Positions 34,264 through 43,667 of a stretch of DNA of 64,000 nucleotides are shown piece after piece. The DNA lies in NCBI RefSeq assembly GCF_000350485.1, contig NZ_AORV01000035.1:62001-126000 (forward strand), read 5' to 3'. Within the stretch, counting starts at the first letter, position 1, and each line of letters starts with the position of its first letter. The position numbers and the translations under genes were made by a program. Source of the stretch: Ruminiclostridium cellobioparum subsp. termitidis CT1112. Lineage in GTDB: Bacteria > Bacillota > Clostridia > Acetivibrionales > DSM-1351. The notes beneath the pieces are model-generated. The model was given only the letters and a program-made list of their open reading frames with translations, was not told where the DNA came from and ran no database searches.

Positions 34264-36093
34264 TTATTTTATTCTTACTCCATATATTTTCTTTGCATAG
34301 GTTCCTACAACCGCCATATTGTTATAGACTGCGGGAGAGGCCTCCACGTTCCCTCCGACTGATATCTTATCCAGATCTTCACCGGTCTTCGGATCGATCA
34401 GATGCATATCTCCTTTAAAGTCGCAGAGCAGCATGTAGGTTTTGCCCTCCTCAGACATGAAATCCACAGGAGAACTCCAGCTATATGCTTCCAAATGTCT
34501 TTTCCAGATTTCCGCACCTGTCTTCTTGTCCAGTGCCACCAGAGTGCCGTCACTTGTTGAGCCGGTCAACGCAATATTAAATATTACAATGTCACTTATA
34601 TCATTCTTGCCAACTACGGGCGTTGCTAACACACCGCCGTTAATATATGACTGGTATGCACAGGAATAGTCCTTCTGCCATACAAGCTCTCCGGTCAGTG
34701 CATTAATTTTGCGGATATTGCTGTTGGCTCTGGAACCTTCCCTGCCCCTCTTATCTATTTCATTGGCAGTGTAAAGGAAAACTCCCTCGTCTGTTTCCTC
34801 CAGTGTTATGGTACTGTCGGTATCATCACCGCCTTTGTAAATCCATACCGGTTCCATTTTATTTATGTCCAGACACTGAATGGTGCCGCCGTTGTCGGCA
34901 AAGTACATCAGATTGCGGTAAAAGGCAGGGGAATTTTCAATTCCCTGTTCTGAGCTGTACGAGCTTTTGTAACGGTATTTTGTGAATGAAGGATCTATTG
35001 ATATTGTTCCGGCCTTGCTGTCAAATTTGGTATTCAGCTTTGCCTTATACACCAAACCGTTTTCACCGCAATTTATTAAAGTATCGGTATATCTGTTCAG
35101 CAGCGCTGAGGAATCGTTTGCCCCCCAACTTCTGAAAGCGACAGGATCATTTCCCGGGAACGAATAGATCAGCTTTTGATTAATCAGGTCAAAAATCCTG
35201 TATTTAAAAGCTCCTGTCTTACCGTCATTCTCATTGAGTCCCTGGCCTGTATAAAACAGGGGATACCCTCTCGGGTCCACCATTCCGGTACCTTTTACAG
35301 TAAACCCTATATTCATTTTTGGTCTTGAAGGCTTTCCGGTCTCCATATCAAGGAAGTATACATTTCCGTCAAATACCGGGTAAATTACCTCAACCAGATC
35401 CCTGGATTTAAACTCTGCATTTATGTTCATTATCTGCCTTACTTCATCCGACCAGTGAACCAGCAGTGGCTGGCCTGTCCAGCCAGCGCCCGGCCAATAG
35501 CTTCCAACACCTGAAACAGCGCCGATGTCATGTGTCCAGACTATCTCAAGTTTTTTTTCCTTAACCCCGGCTTTTCCCCATGATGGAGCCGTACGGTAAT
35601 TATTTCCTCTAAAAGCCGTAACTCCTTCCAGCTCCGAATAGTTTTCCGGAGAACCGAAAGCTATATTATAAGGCGGGGTATAATCTTTTACCGTCTTGTT
35701 ATTGACCAATGTCCAGAAAGTTATTTTGCCGCCATCCTTGTAGGATTTCTGAGCTGAACCGTCACCCAGAGTTTTTTTGCTTATGAGACTGGCCGGATTT
35801 TTCCACGAGATAAGCAAATCATTGGGATTTGTGCTTTCTGCAGGCTCCTTGACAGTTTCTTCAGCCTGGCCCTGGCTGGCCCCTGCTTGAGACCCATCGG
35901 CCGGTTTTGTAGTATTTACCGCACTGACATGCGCTTTTGACGAATTTGCGGAATTTGTGCCCGTTGCCGTATTCAGCCAGGGCAAATTCCCGCTGAACAT
36001 CAAATATAGAGCTGTTAATGCAACAAGCAATATTGTAAAGAAAACTGTTATCGCCGGTAACAGACTGTTCTTTTTTCTTCCTTGTGAACTCAT
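34264..36093 (-). CDS. Membrane-anchored PQQ-type beta-propeller protein (copy 2)
   Basis: A 609-residue paralog of the downstream protein with the same plan: basic N-terminus (MSSQGRKKNS), one anchor at about 12-32, a Ser/Thr/Gln linker, and beta-propeller blades (GNVYFLDMETGKPSRPKM, GTIQCLDINKMEPVWIYK, GTLVALDKKTGAEIWKRHL, GDMHLIDPKTGEDLDKISV). The start at 36093 is chosen because GGAGGT lies 6 nt upstream; a longer frame to 36138 lacks such a site. It is the first gene of the pair. A surface or envelope role is inferred only from the anchor. Confidence 0.85.
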   Translation of the reverse strand: MSSQGRKKNSLLPAITVFFTILLVALTALYLMFSGNLPWLNTATGTNSANSSKAHVSAVNTTKPADGSQAGASQGQAEETVKEPAESTNPNDLLISWKNPASLISKKTLGDGSAQKSYKDGGKITFWTLVNNKTVKDYTPPYNIAFGSPENYSELEGVTAFRGNNYRTAPSWGKAGVKEKKLEIVWTHDIGAVSGVGSYWPGAGWTGQPLLVHWSDEVRQIMNINAEFKSRDLVEVIYPVFDGNVYFLDMETGKPSRPKMNIGFTVKGTGMVDPRGYPLFYTGQGLNENDGKTGAFKYRIFDLINQKLIYSFPGNDPVAFRSWGANDSSALLNRYTDTLINCGENGLVYKAKLNTKFDSKAGTISIDPSFTKYRYKSSYSSEQGIENSPAFYRNLMYFADNGGTIQCLDINKMEPVWIYKGGDDTDSTITLEETDEGVFLYTANEIDKRGREGSRANSNIRKINALTGELVWQKDYSCAYQSYINGGVLATPVVGKNDISDIVIFNIALTGSTSDGTLVALDKKTGAEIWKRHLEAYSWSSPVDFMSEEGKTYMLLCDFKGDMHLIDPKTGEDLDKISVGGNVEASPAVYNNMAVVGTYAKKIYGVRIK

Positions 36094-36534
36094 TTTTACC
36101 TCCGTAATAACGTTTGTCATGTTGAATTTACCTGACAAACCCTTTTGATATTATATCAGAATAGACTTCAAAATTATATTTCTTTTTGACTAAAAATTTC
36201 TTAAGTATCAGTATGCATTTATTAAGATTTTCTAAAGTAAGCGTCCCGCCCCATGCTATATAGTTTGTAAATTTATTGTAAATTGTTACATTAAAAAATT
36301 GTTAAAATTCACCTTGTTATGTATAATAATTTTTATCTTTCTATCCATTTCCGAATACATTTCCTAAAAAGAGTACAGATTAAAAATATCTTGTTTTATT
36401 TAAAATTAATTGTCATTTGAAATTGGTAAAGCTTATACATTTAAATATATTGACTGGTAGTATGCAACATCTAAAACGTATATTGTCCAATGTATGAATT
36501 TAGATGTTTCAGACCACCAGAAGGGGGAAGTCAT
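36094..36534. other. 441-bp divergent intergenic region before the Ca2+-ATPase gene
   Basis: AT-rich DNA with a predicted plus-strand promoter at 36299-36327. I see no coding region, repeat or strong hairpin in the 200-nt leader that promoter would give. Confidence 0.5.
36299..36327 (+). promoter_or_regulatory. Predicted sigma-A promoter of the Ca2+-ATPase gene
   Basis: TTGTTA (36299-36304), a 17-bp spacer, and TATAAT (36322-36327). It would leave an unusually long leader of about 200 nt. Confidence 0.5.
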
Positions 36535-39144
36535 ATGAAAAACTATTACAATTACTCAGCCCAGGAGGTTTTAAAGGAACTGAATACCAACCTTAACGGT
36601 TTATCCGATAAGGATATCGCCAGCCTGAGAGAGAAATACGGTTATAATGAACTGCAGACCGGAAAAAAAGCAGGAGTCATCAAGATTTTTCTGGGGCAGT
36701 TTAAGGATTTTCTTGTAATAATCCTGTTGATTGCTGCGGTGGTTTCACTCTTTCTGAAGGATTATGAAAGTGCCGTCGTTATATTTGCAGTTACTATTTT
36801 GAACTCTGTTTTAGGGACTGCCCAGCATTTCAAAGCCGAAAAATCCCTGGAAAGTCTTAAATCTCTCTCTTCACCGGTCGCAAGGGTTATAAGGAACAAA
36901 ATGCGGATTGAGATTCCGTCCAGGGAGGTTTTGGCGGGAGATATCCTTTTACTTGAAGCCGGAGACTTTATAAGTGCCGACGGAAGGATCATTGAAAATC
37001 ACAGTCTGCAGGTAAATGAAAGTTCTCTTACCGGTGAATCCGAAAGTGTTATGAAGACAGCCGACACAATATCCGCCTCCGACGTACCCATAGGAGACAG
37101 AAAGAACATGGTGTTTACCGGCAGTCATGTCACTTACGGAAGGGCTGTCGTAGCTGTCACACACACCGGTATGTCGACAGAGCTGGGGAAAATAGCATCT
37201 CTTATGGATGCTGCCGAAAACAAGCTGACTCCATTGCAGGTCAGCCTTGACAAATTTGGAAAGAAGCTGGCAGTGGCCATTCTCGTTCTTTGCGGTATCA
37301 TTCTGGCAGCAAATGTTGTGAGGGGCTATCCGGTTCTTGATTCCTTCATGTTTGCCATAGCCCTTGCCGTAGCGGCCATACCCGAGGCACTCAGCTCCAT
37401 AGTGACAATTGTACTTGCCATAGGCACCCAAAAGATGGCCAAAGAAAATGCCATTGTCAGGAAGCTTCATGCCGTAGAAAGCCTGGGAAGTGTGTCGGTC
37501 ATATGCTCGGATAAAACAGGTACGCTCACCCAGAATAAAATGGTTGCAAAAAAGGTATTTGTAGGCTGGAAGATATTTGCCTCGGAAAAACTTGACATGG
37601 AGGACACACTCCAGCGTTCAATTGTAAAAATAAGCATTCTGTCCAGCGATGCCACCATTACCGACGGGACTGCCGTGGGAGACCCCACCGAGGTTGCCTT
37701 TATCAAACTGGCAAATGATTACGGCTATGAGGAGGAAGATGTCCGCGATGAATATGCAAGGCTGTCGGAAGTACCCTTTGACTCCGACAGGAAGCTGATG
37801 AGCACCCTGCACAGCATTGACGGACAATTCATGATGTTTACCAAAGGTGCTCCCGACGTTATTTTAAGCAGATCGAAAAGCGTTCTGACAGAGCATGGCG
37901 ATAAACCCATAGAACAGGAAAATATAGAATTTATTGAAAAGGTCAACAGGGAATTTTCCCAGGAGGGCTTGCGGGTACTGGCATTTGCACGAAAGGCCTT
38001 TGATTCCCATGTAAAGCTTTCTACAGAAAATGAAAAAGATTTGACCTTCGTTGGCCTGGTAGCCATGATCGACCCTCCGAGAGAGGAATCAAAGCAGGCC
38101 GTGGCCGATTGCATACGCGCCGGTATAAAGCCTGTTATGATAACCGGTGACCACAAGATCACAGCATCTGCAATTGCAAAGCAGATTGGCATTATGGACG
38201 AAAAAAGCCATGCAGTCGAAGGTGTGGAAATAGAAAAAATGTCCGATGAAGACTTGAAAAGCAAGGTTGAGGATATTTCGGTCTACGCCCGTGTATCCCC
38301 TGAGCACAAAATACGTATTGTCAAGGCCTGGCAGGATAAGGGAAATGTCGTGGCAATGACGGGTGACGGCGTAAACGATGCACCTGCGCTCAAGCAGGCC
38401 GACATCGGAGTTGCAATGGGCAAGGTGGGTACCGAGGTTGCCAAGGATGCGGCTTCAATGATTCTTGTAGATGATAATTTCGCAACAATTGTCAAGGCAG
38501 TCTCAAACGGAAGAAGTATCTATACCAATATCAAGAACTCAATCAAGTTCCTGCTGTCAGGTAATACGGCAGGCATCCTGGCCGTACTGTATACATCGGT
38601 TTTAGCTCTGCCGCTTCCGTTTACAGCCATTCACCTGCTGTTCATCAACCTGCTGACCGACTCAATGCCGGCAATTGCACTTGGTCTGGAACCGTACAGA
38701 AAAGATGCTTTGAATTCCAGGCCAAGGGATATAAATGAACCCTTGCTGAACAGGAGTTTTCTGCTGCAGGTCGTTTTTGAAGGTGCAGTAATAGCCGCAA
38801 GTGCACTTGCAGCCTTCTATTACGGTTTAAATACTGGGAATACTGCACTTGCCAGTACCATGGCCTTTGCCGTTCTGGCGCTGGCAAGGCTGATACACGG
38901 CTTTAACTGCCGTTCCAGGTATCCCCTGTTTAAAATCGGCTTCTTTTCAAACAGGTATCAATGGGGTGCGGTGCTTCTGGGAACGCTGTTATTATTCCTG
39001 GTTCTCACCGTTTCACCGCTTCAGCATCTGTTTGATATAGATCCCGGTGTTATCAGCCACCTTGGAATTATCGGCCTGCTGGCACTGGTTCCCTTTGTTG
39101 TCATCCAGCTCTATAAGACAATACGGACCGGTATTACAAAATAA
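36535..39144 (+). CDS. P2A-type cation-transporting ATPase (probable Ca2+ pump)
   Basis: An 869-residue P-type ATPase with N-terminal cation ATPase domain, actuator motif SLTGES, phosphorylation motif ICSDKTGTLTQNK, nucleotide-site FTKGAPD, hinge MTGDGVNDAPALKQADIGVA and ten membrane segments. M4 reads VAAIPEALSSIV and M6 NLLTDSMPAIALG, as in SERCA-like Ca2+ pumps, so calcium export (possibly Mn2+) is likely. The start is the ATG at 36535, with AAGGGGGAAG upstream, rather than the earlier in-frame start at 36490. Monocistronic; a tiny ORF in a hairpin follows 26 bp after its stop. Confidence 0.93.
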   Translation: MKNYYNYSAQEVLKELNTNLNGLSDKDIASLREKYGYNELQTGKKAGVIKIFLGQFKDFLVIILLIAAVVSLFLKDYESAVVIFAVTILNSVLGTAQHFKAEKSLESLKSLSSPVARVIRNKMRIEIPSREVLAGDILLLEAGDFISADGRIIENHSLQVNESSLTGESESVMKTADTISASDVPIGDRKNMVFTGSHVTYGRAVVAVTHTGMSTELGKIASLMDAAENKLTPLQVSLDKFGKKLAVAILVLCGIILAANVVRGYPVLDSFMFAIALAVAAIPEALSSIVTIVLAIGTQKMAKENAIVRKLHAVESLGSVSVICSDKTGTLTQNKMVAKKVFVGWKIFASEKLDMEDTLQRSIVKISILSSDATITDGTAVGDPTEVAFIKLANDYGYEEEDVRDEYARLSEVPFDSDRKLMSTLHSIDGQFMMFTKGAPDVILSRSKSVLTEHGDKPIEQENIEFIEKVNREFSQEGLRVLAFARKAFDSHVKLSTENEKDLTFVGLVAMIDPPREESKQAVADCIRAGIKPVMITGDHKITASAIAKQIGIMDEKSHAVEGVEIEKMSDEDLKSKVEDISVYARVSPEHKIRIVKAWQDKGNVVAMTGDGVNDAPALKQADIGVAMGKVGTEVAKDAASMILVDDNFATIVKAVSNGRSIYTNIKNSIKFLLSGNTAGILAVLYTSVLALPLPFTAIHLLFINLLTDSMPAIALGLEPYRKDALNSRPRDINEPLLNRSFLLQVVFEGAVIAASALAAFYYGLNTGNTALASTMAFAVLALARLIHGFNCRSRYPLFKIGFFSNRYQWGAVLLGTLLLFLVLTVSPLQHLFDIDPGVISHLGIIGLLALVPFVVIQLYKTIRTGITK

Positions 39145-39170
39145 AAACCATACAAAAACAGGAGGAAATT

Positions 39171-39215
39171 ATGGGAAATTCTATTGTGACAGCGCACACG
39201 CACCAGTTTCAATAG
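39171..39215 (+). CDS. Possible 14-residue ORF with strong SD inside a hairpin
   Basis: AGGAGG is 5 nt before the ATG of a 14-codon frame MGNSIVTAHTHQFQ that ends in TAG. The frame lies within a perfect 13-bp inverted repeat, GGAAATTCTATTG (39174-39186) and CAATAGAATTTCC (39210-39222). It may be a translated micro-peptide, a decayed gene start, or chance. No homology is known to me. Confidence 0.25.
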   Translation: MGNSIVTAHTHQFQ

Positions 39216-39240
39216 AATTTCCTGTATTGCATTTATCTTA

Positions 39241-41814
39241 TCAGGTTATAAGCTTCATTTTCCGGGCCAGCTCCACAGCCTCCACACGGCTGCCCACATC
39301 CAGCTTTGAATAGATATTGATTATATGGGTTTTGACTGTTGATACCGAAATGCACAGGTTGTCTCCTATCACTTTGTTTGTAGCACCCGTGGCCATTTCC
39401 TTGAGAACTTCCAGCTCCCTTTCGCTGAGAGGAGTACTGTCGGTTTTATCTTCTCTCAAAATCTCCTCCAACCGGTATATAAAAACCTTTTCACCGTTTT
39501 TCAAGTCTTTAAGCCGTTCTTCCCTGACTGCTGACAGGTACTTTATTATATATTCCCCTTCGTAGATATATGGGGATAATATCCTGTTTTCATAACTGTA
39601 ATAAATTGCTTCGCGCATAAGATTTTTTATCTCTGCAGTATCCTGATTTGTAGTGTGCAGGACACTGATTTTGAAAAGCAAAGCTTCCACAAGTTTAAAC
39701 TTTATTTTCTGGTCTCTTGCCGCCGGAAGGATTTCATCCGCCAATTCCAGTGCCATTGGGGAATTTCCTTCATAAAGCATTACCTTCGCATATGCCAGGG
39801 TGTCTTCAATCCTTATAAAACCCGTATCACACTCCACATACTTTTTTTTATAATTCAGACTCATCTCCGGGGTCATGCAGCCTGCATAAATCAAAAGCTT
39901 TATTACGCCCGACATAAAAAGAATATTTTTATAGGCGTCGTTACACAGCAGTTTTTCCAGCAGCCGGCGCGCATCTTTCAGATTTCCCTGCAAAAGTCTT
40001 ATCTCAGCGAGATTATACAGGTAAGCAGCATCCATATACAAATTGTCCTCTTTACAGAGCGCTGCGGCATTCCCGATACACTGCAGCGCCTTTTCAATCT
40101 GATATGTCTTGGTATATACACCGGTGAGTCCAATATAGTAATTTGTTTTATAATCATTTAGCAGCTTAAAGCTTTCCAGTCGCCCGGATATATCTTCATA
40201 CAGCCTCTCACACTCCTCCAGGTCGCCCAGTTCCTCTTTGACTCCGCATCTTAGGGATAATACGGTCAAGGTGATAAATGGGTTTTTTCCCAGGTCATAC
40301 ACGGCTGCTTTTTCAACGAAATCCAAAGCTTTATTAAGATCAAATTTAATATACAAAAAGGCTGCGGTTTCTAAATAAAGTATGGATTTTGCAGTATCAC
40401 TTACTCCAATCCGCTCAATTTCATCCACCGTCATAAGCTCTGTACAAAGATCAAAATCCACAAGTATTGATTTTATAATTTTAAGGAACCTCCAGGTTTT
40501 CTGATCCTCCATTTCCTTGCTGCAGGCTTCAACCATCAGTTCTATTTCCTTATAGTCCGAATTGTAATAATAGTAATAAAATAGCTGTACAATGTAATTC
40601 AGGTTATTCTTCAGATATGCCACAGGAATCCGGGACAGGTATGACCAGGACTTATAGTTGGGCTCCAATAAATCCAAAGTCTCAAGCATTCCTTCATAAT
40701 TTCTGTTGTGAAGCTGGAGCCTTGCACTTTCCTCCAGGTCTCCGATTTCTTTAAATACGGCCGAAGCCTTTTCCAGCAGGTTACTTTTTTCCTGTTCATC
40801 CAGTGTTGAAAATCTCAGCTTCAAAAATTCCCCGAAGACGTTATGGTATCTATAAAGCTGCCTGTCCTCATCGATGCACACCAAAAAGAGGTCTTTTTCC
40901 AGCAGTTCACTTATTATGGTATTACTGTTACGTATATTTAAAAGCTTGTCGCAGATATCCTTTCCAAAATAGCTGAGTACACAGGTTTTTATCAGGAAAC
41001 TCCTGTGCTTTTCAGGAAGTGAATCAAGGATTTCTTTGGAAAGATACTCTACAGTGTACTTATTGTTGATTTTTATTTCCTTTATAACCTCCGCGGAATT
41101 ATTTATACATGCCAGAGCTATTAACTGAAGTCCGCCAACCCAGCCTTCACATAATTCATTCAGTTCGTTTACTGTTTCCTCAGGAAGCTTCAAACCCAAT
41201 GAATACAATAAAAAGTCAGTGCCCTCCTGCCGGCTGAATTTAAGCCGGGTTTCATCGATGTGGAGCAGCCCGCCCCCCATAAGCAGGTCACCGAGATAGA
41301 TTCCCGGCTCATCTCTTGTCAAAAGCACAATATGAATATTTCGGGGCATGTATTTTATGAAGTATTCTATAGTTTTTAAAAGATTTTCATCCTTCAGGTA
41401 GTGAAAATCATCAAGGACAATGGCAAGAGAGTTTTTTTGATCGAGCTGGTTAATAAGTATTTCAATAATACGGTCAATATCCTCCTTTTGAAGGACAGCA
41501 TCAAAAAGAGCCGCTACAGTATTTTTAGCATCTCCCAGATAATCAGAAACAGCTTCAACAAAATAGTACCAGAAGGAGATCACATTGTTGTTATCGCTGT
41601 CCAAAGTCAGCCATTTAAATTGTACCGAAGCGTACTCTCTTATAAAGGATGTCAGGAGAGTGGTCTTGCCGCTGCCAGCAACACCTTTTACAAGTATAAG
41701 CCTGTATTCATCAAGTTCCTTAAGCTTTTCAAACAGTTCGCCGCGCAATATACAATGTTTTCGGGGAGCAGGCATTTTCAGCTTTGTTGATATAAATTTA
41801 ATTTTACTGTTCAT
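39241..41814 (-). CDS. LuxR-family ATP-dependent transcriptional regulator (MalT-like, LAL)
   Basis: An 857-residue regulator. N-terminal NTPase of the STAND class with P-loop GVAGSGKTTLL near residue 45 and Walker B LAIVLDDFHYL. The middle is helical TPR-like repeats (about 350-780). The C-terminal LuxR helix-turn-helix is LSERELEVLKEMATGATNKV and ISVSTVKTHIINIYSKLDV. Such proteins are activated by a small inducer plus ATP. The start at 41814 has SD GGAGG five nt upstream and matches the usual beginning of the family (STKLKMPAPRK). It lies 103 bp downstream of an ABC-2 export operon on the same strand, which it may control. Confidence 0.93.
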   Translation of the reverse strand: MNSKIKFISTKLKMPAPRKHCILRGELFEKLKELDEYRLILVKGVAGSGKTTLLTSFIREYASVQFKWLTLDSDNNNVISFWYYFVEAVSDYLGDAKNTVAALFDAVLQKEDIDRIIEILINQLDQKNSLAIVLDDFHYLKDENLLKTIEYFIKYMPRNIHIVLLTRDEPGIYLGDLLMGGGLLHIDETRLKFSRQEGTDFLLYSLGLKLPEETVNELNELCEGWVGGLQLIALACINNSAEVIKEIKINNKYTVEYLSKEILDSLPEKHRSFLIKTCVLSYFGKDICDKLLNIRNSNTIISELLEKDLFLVCIDEDRQLYRYHNVFGEFLKLRFSTLDEQEKSNLLEKASAVFKEIGDLEESARLQLHNRNYEGMLETLDLLEPNYKSWSYLSRIPVAYLKNNLNYIVQLFYYYYYNSDYKEIELMVEACSKEMEDQKTWRFLKIIKSILVDFDLCTELMTVDEIERIGVSDTAKSILYLETAAFLYIKFDLNKALDFVEKAAVYDLGKNPFITLTVLSLRCGVKEELGDLEECERLYEDISGRLESFKLLNDYKTNYYIGLTGVYTKTYQIEKALQCIGNAAALCKEDNLYMDAAYLYNLAEIRLLQGNLKDARRLLEKLLCNDAYKNILFMSGVIKLLIYAGCMTPEMSLNYKKKYVECDTGFIRIEDTLAYAKVMLYEGNSPMALELADEILPAARDQKIKFKLVEALLFKISVLHTTNQDTAEIKNLMREAIYYSYENRILSPYIYEGEYIIKYLSAVREERLKDLKNGEKVFIYRLEEILREDKTDSTPLSERELEVLKEMATGATNKVIGDNLCISVSTVKTHIINIYSKLDVGSRVEAVELARKMKLIT

Positions 41815-41917
41815 GGAGGCCTCCTGCTTTCTGTGAAAATAGTACAATTGTTTGCTCATATTACAATACAAACTGTCTGCTATCTATGATTATTGTATAT
41901 CAAATAATGGTACTGCA

Positions 41918-42904
41918 TCAACACTCACCCTTTTTAAAATTAATCTTCACAATTGCTGCCGCCAGAACAAACAATACGGCCGAGAATGCTATCATATAAG
42001 TTAATTGAGGTACCAGCGCATTGAAGCTCTTTCCATGTTCAATTGCCTGTACCAGGCTGATTAAATTTTTCTGCGGCAGAATGGATATGATTTTTTTCAT
42101 GACTTCATTACCATTGTCAAAGCTGTAGAAACAACCTGCCAGAAGAGATGTTAAAACTGCTATTGACTGTCCCGCCATGTTGCTGCTGTCAGCCTTTTTA
42201 AACAGTGAACTGATAAAGAGGGAAAAACCTGTAGCTAAAAAAGTCAGCAGCCCTAAAATACCTGCGTACTGAATGAAACTCAAACCGATATTTATACCAA
42301 ATATGATTTTTACAGATATTATCAATAAATAGGTTGGTAAAAAAACCATCAGAAAATTGAAAATACCATGGCCTGCGAGATAGACTCCTGCCGGCACCGG
42401 CGATACTCCTATCCGCTTAAAAGTGCCGTTCTCCCTGTCCTCCGAGTACATCAGCATGTACAGGAGTCCCTGAATAAAAACAATCATGATCATATAACCC
42501 AAAATATTTGATGCCACACCCCGGGAATTTTCATCCTTGAAAGAAGACAAATCCTGATTTTTTATTATTTTCTCAAGCTTCTTCTTAAAATCATCACTTC
42601 TGATTGTCTGAATCTCAAATTCCCCATCACCTCTGTCAATGACTGCCGCATCATATTTGTGCATGACCAGCGAGGCCCTGTCAGGCACTCTGTCCACCTT
42701 TTCAACGTGAAGAAGCTTTGAGCTTAAATAAAGACTGCCGGTATCAGAAACGACTGCTATATTGCCTTTCACCTCCAGCTTTGCAGTAAAAAATACCGCA
42801 GCGGTTATTGTAATTATGGATATGCACAGCATTAAGATAAAGTAATTTTTCCGGCTTACTGCTCTATAAAAATTGTTTTTTAATATAATGAACATATTTC
42901 TCAT
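41918..42904 (-). CDS. ABC-2 type transporter permease
   Basis: A 328-residue membrane protein with one N-terminal membrane helix (about 20-40), a soluble extracellular domain (about 45-130), and five further C-terminal helices, the plan of ABC-2/YbhR-like permeases. Its ATG overlaps the stop of the permease upstream by 4 bp. With the other permease and the ATPase it forms an exporter of unknown substrate. Confidence 0.9.
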   Translation of the reverse strand: MRNMFIILKNNFYRAVSRKNYFILMLCISIITITAAVFFTAKLEVKGNIAVVSDTGSLYLSSKLLHVEKVDRVPDRASLVMHKYDAAVIDRGDGEFEIQTIRSDDFKKKLEKIIKNQDLSSFKDENSRGVASNILGYMIMIVFIQGLLYMLMYSEDRENGTFKRIGVSPVPAGVYLAGHGIFNFLMVFLPTYLLIISVKIIFGINIGLSFIQYAGILGLLTFLATGFSLFISSLFKKADSSNMAGQSIAVLTSLLAGCFYSFDNGNEVMKKIISILPQKNLISLVQAIEHGKSFNALVPQLTYMIAFSAVLFVLAAAIVKINFKKGEC

Positions 42905-43647
42905 ACATAGTCCTCCGTTCTGAATGTAAGCCTGCAGCCAAAAGCAAATACCGCAGTAAGTACCAGGAATATTACCGATATGGGCAGTACAAAGCTCAGG
43001 TCGTTATCGTAGATGACCCTCATTATTCCTTCAAGCACCCACTTTGCAGGTGAAATATAGGAGATAATACTTACTGTTTTGCCAAAGCCGTCGATTTGAA
43101 AAAACAGCCCGCCCAACACCCCGAAAATATTATTCATCATACTGAGCAGCTGGCTCGCCCCCTCTTCACTTTTAAACAGACAGCAGAACAGCACCCCCAT
43201 GGCGGATGACATCAAGTCGAGCAAAAGAATGAGCAGTATCACACAGCCGATGGCAGTTCCTCCGAAATTGACACCCAATACCAGATTGCAAAATATTATT
43301 ACTGCAATATAACAAAGGGATGTAAATAAAAAGGTGGCGACGATTTTTGAAATATAAATGAAGGAAGTTCTGACGGGCGAGAATACAATTCTCAGATTGC
43401 TGCTCTTGATACTTTTCTCCATAAAACTGTTTGCTGATGAAACCGATACATTTAATACCGTAAACAGCAGCATGGTCACCCCATAGTAATCATAGGAACT
43501 GACGCCGCCTCCCCCGTAATCCCCCTGGCATAAAAAGCCAAGTATGAGGATCAGGGCTATGGGGAATAACGTATTATATTGTACTAAAACAAAGCTCTTT
43601 GCAAGATTTAACAAATCCATTTTTAATATGATAAAAAATTGTCTCAT
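42901..43647 (-). CDS. ABC-2 type transporter permease
   Basis: A 248-residue protein with six membrane segments and no large extracellular loop; ABC-2 membrane family. It is the second gene of the ATPase-permease-permease operon (20 bp after the ATPase gene, 4-bp overlap with the next). The substrate is not visible; relatives export drugs, antibiotics or lipids. Confidence 0.9.
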   Translation of the reverse strand: MRQFFIILKMDLLNLAKSFVLVQYNTLFPIALILILGFLCQGDYGGGGVSSYDYYGVTMLLFTVLNVSVSSANSFMEKSIKSSNLRIVFSPVRTSFIYISKIVATFLFTSLCYIAVIIFCNLVLGVNFGGTAIGCVILLILLLDLMSSAMGVLFCCLFKSEEGASQLLSMMNNIFGVLGGLFFQIDGFGKTVSIISYISPAKWVLEGIMRVIYDNDLSFVLPISVIFLVLTAVFAFGCRLTFRTEDYV

Positions 43648-43667
43648 AACTGTCCCTTTCTTTGATT

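Noticed and set aside
41815-41871. N-terminal extension of the LuxR-type regulator to 41871
   Set aside because: No SD precedes it, the added residues are not family-like, and the ATG at 41814 has a perfect SD.
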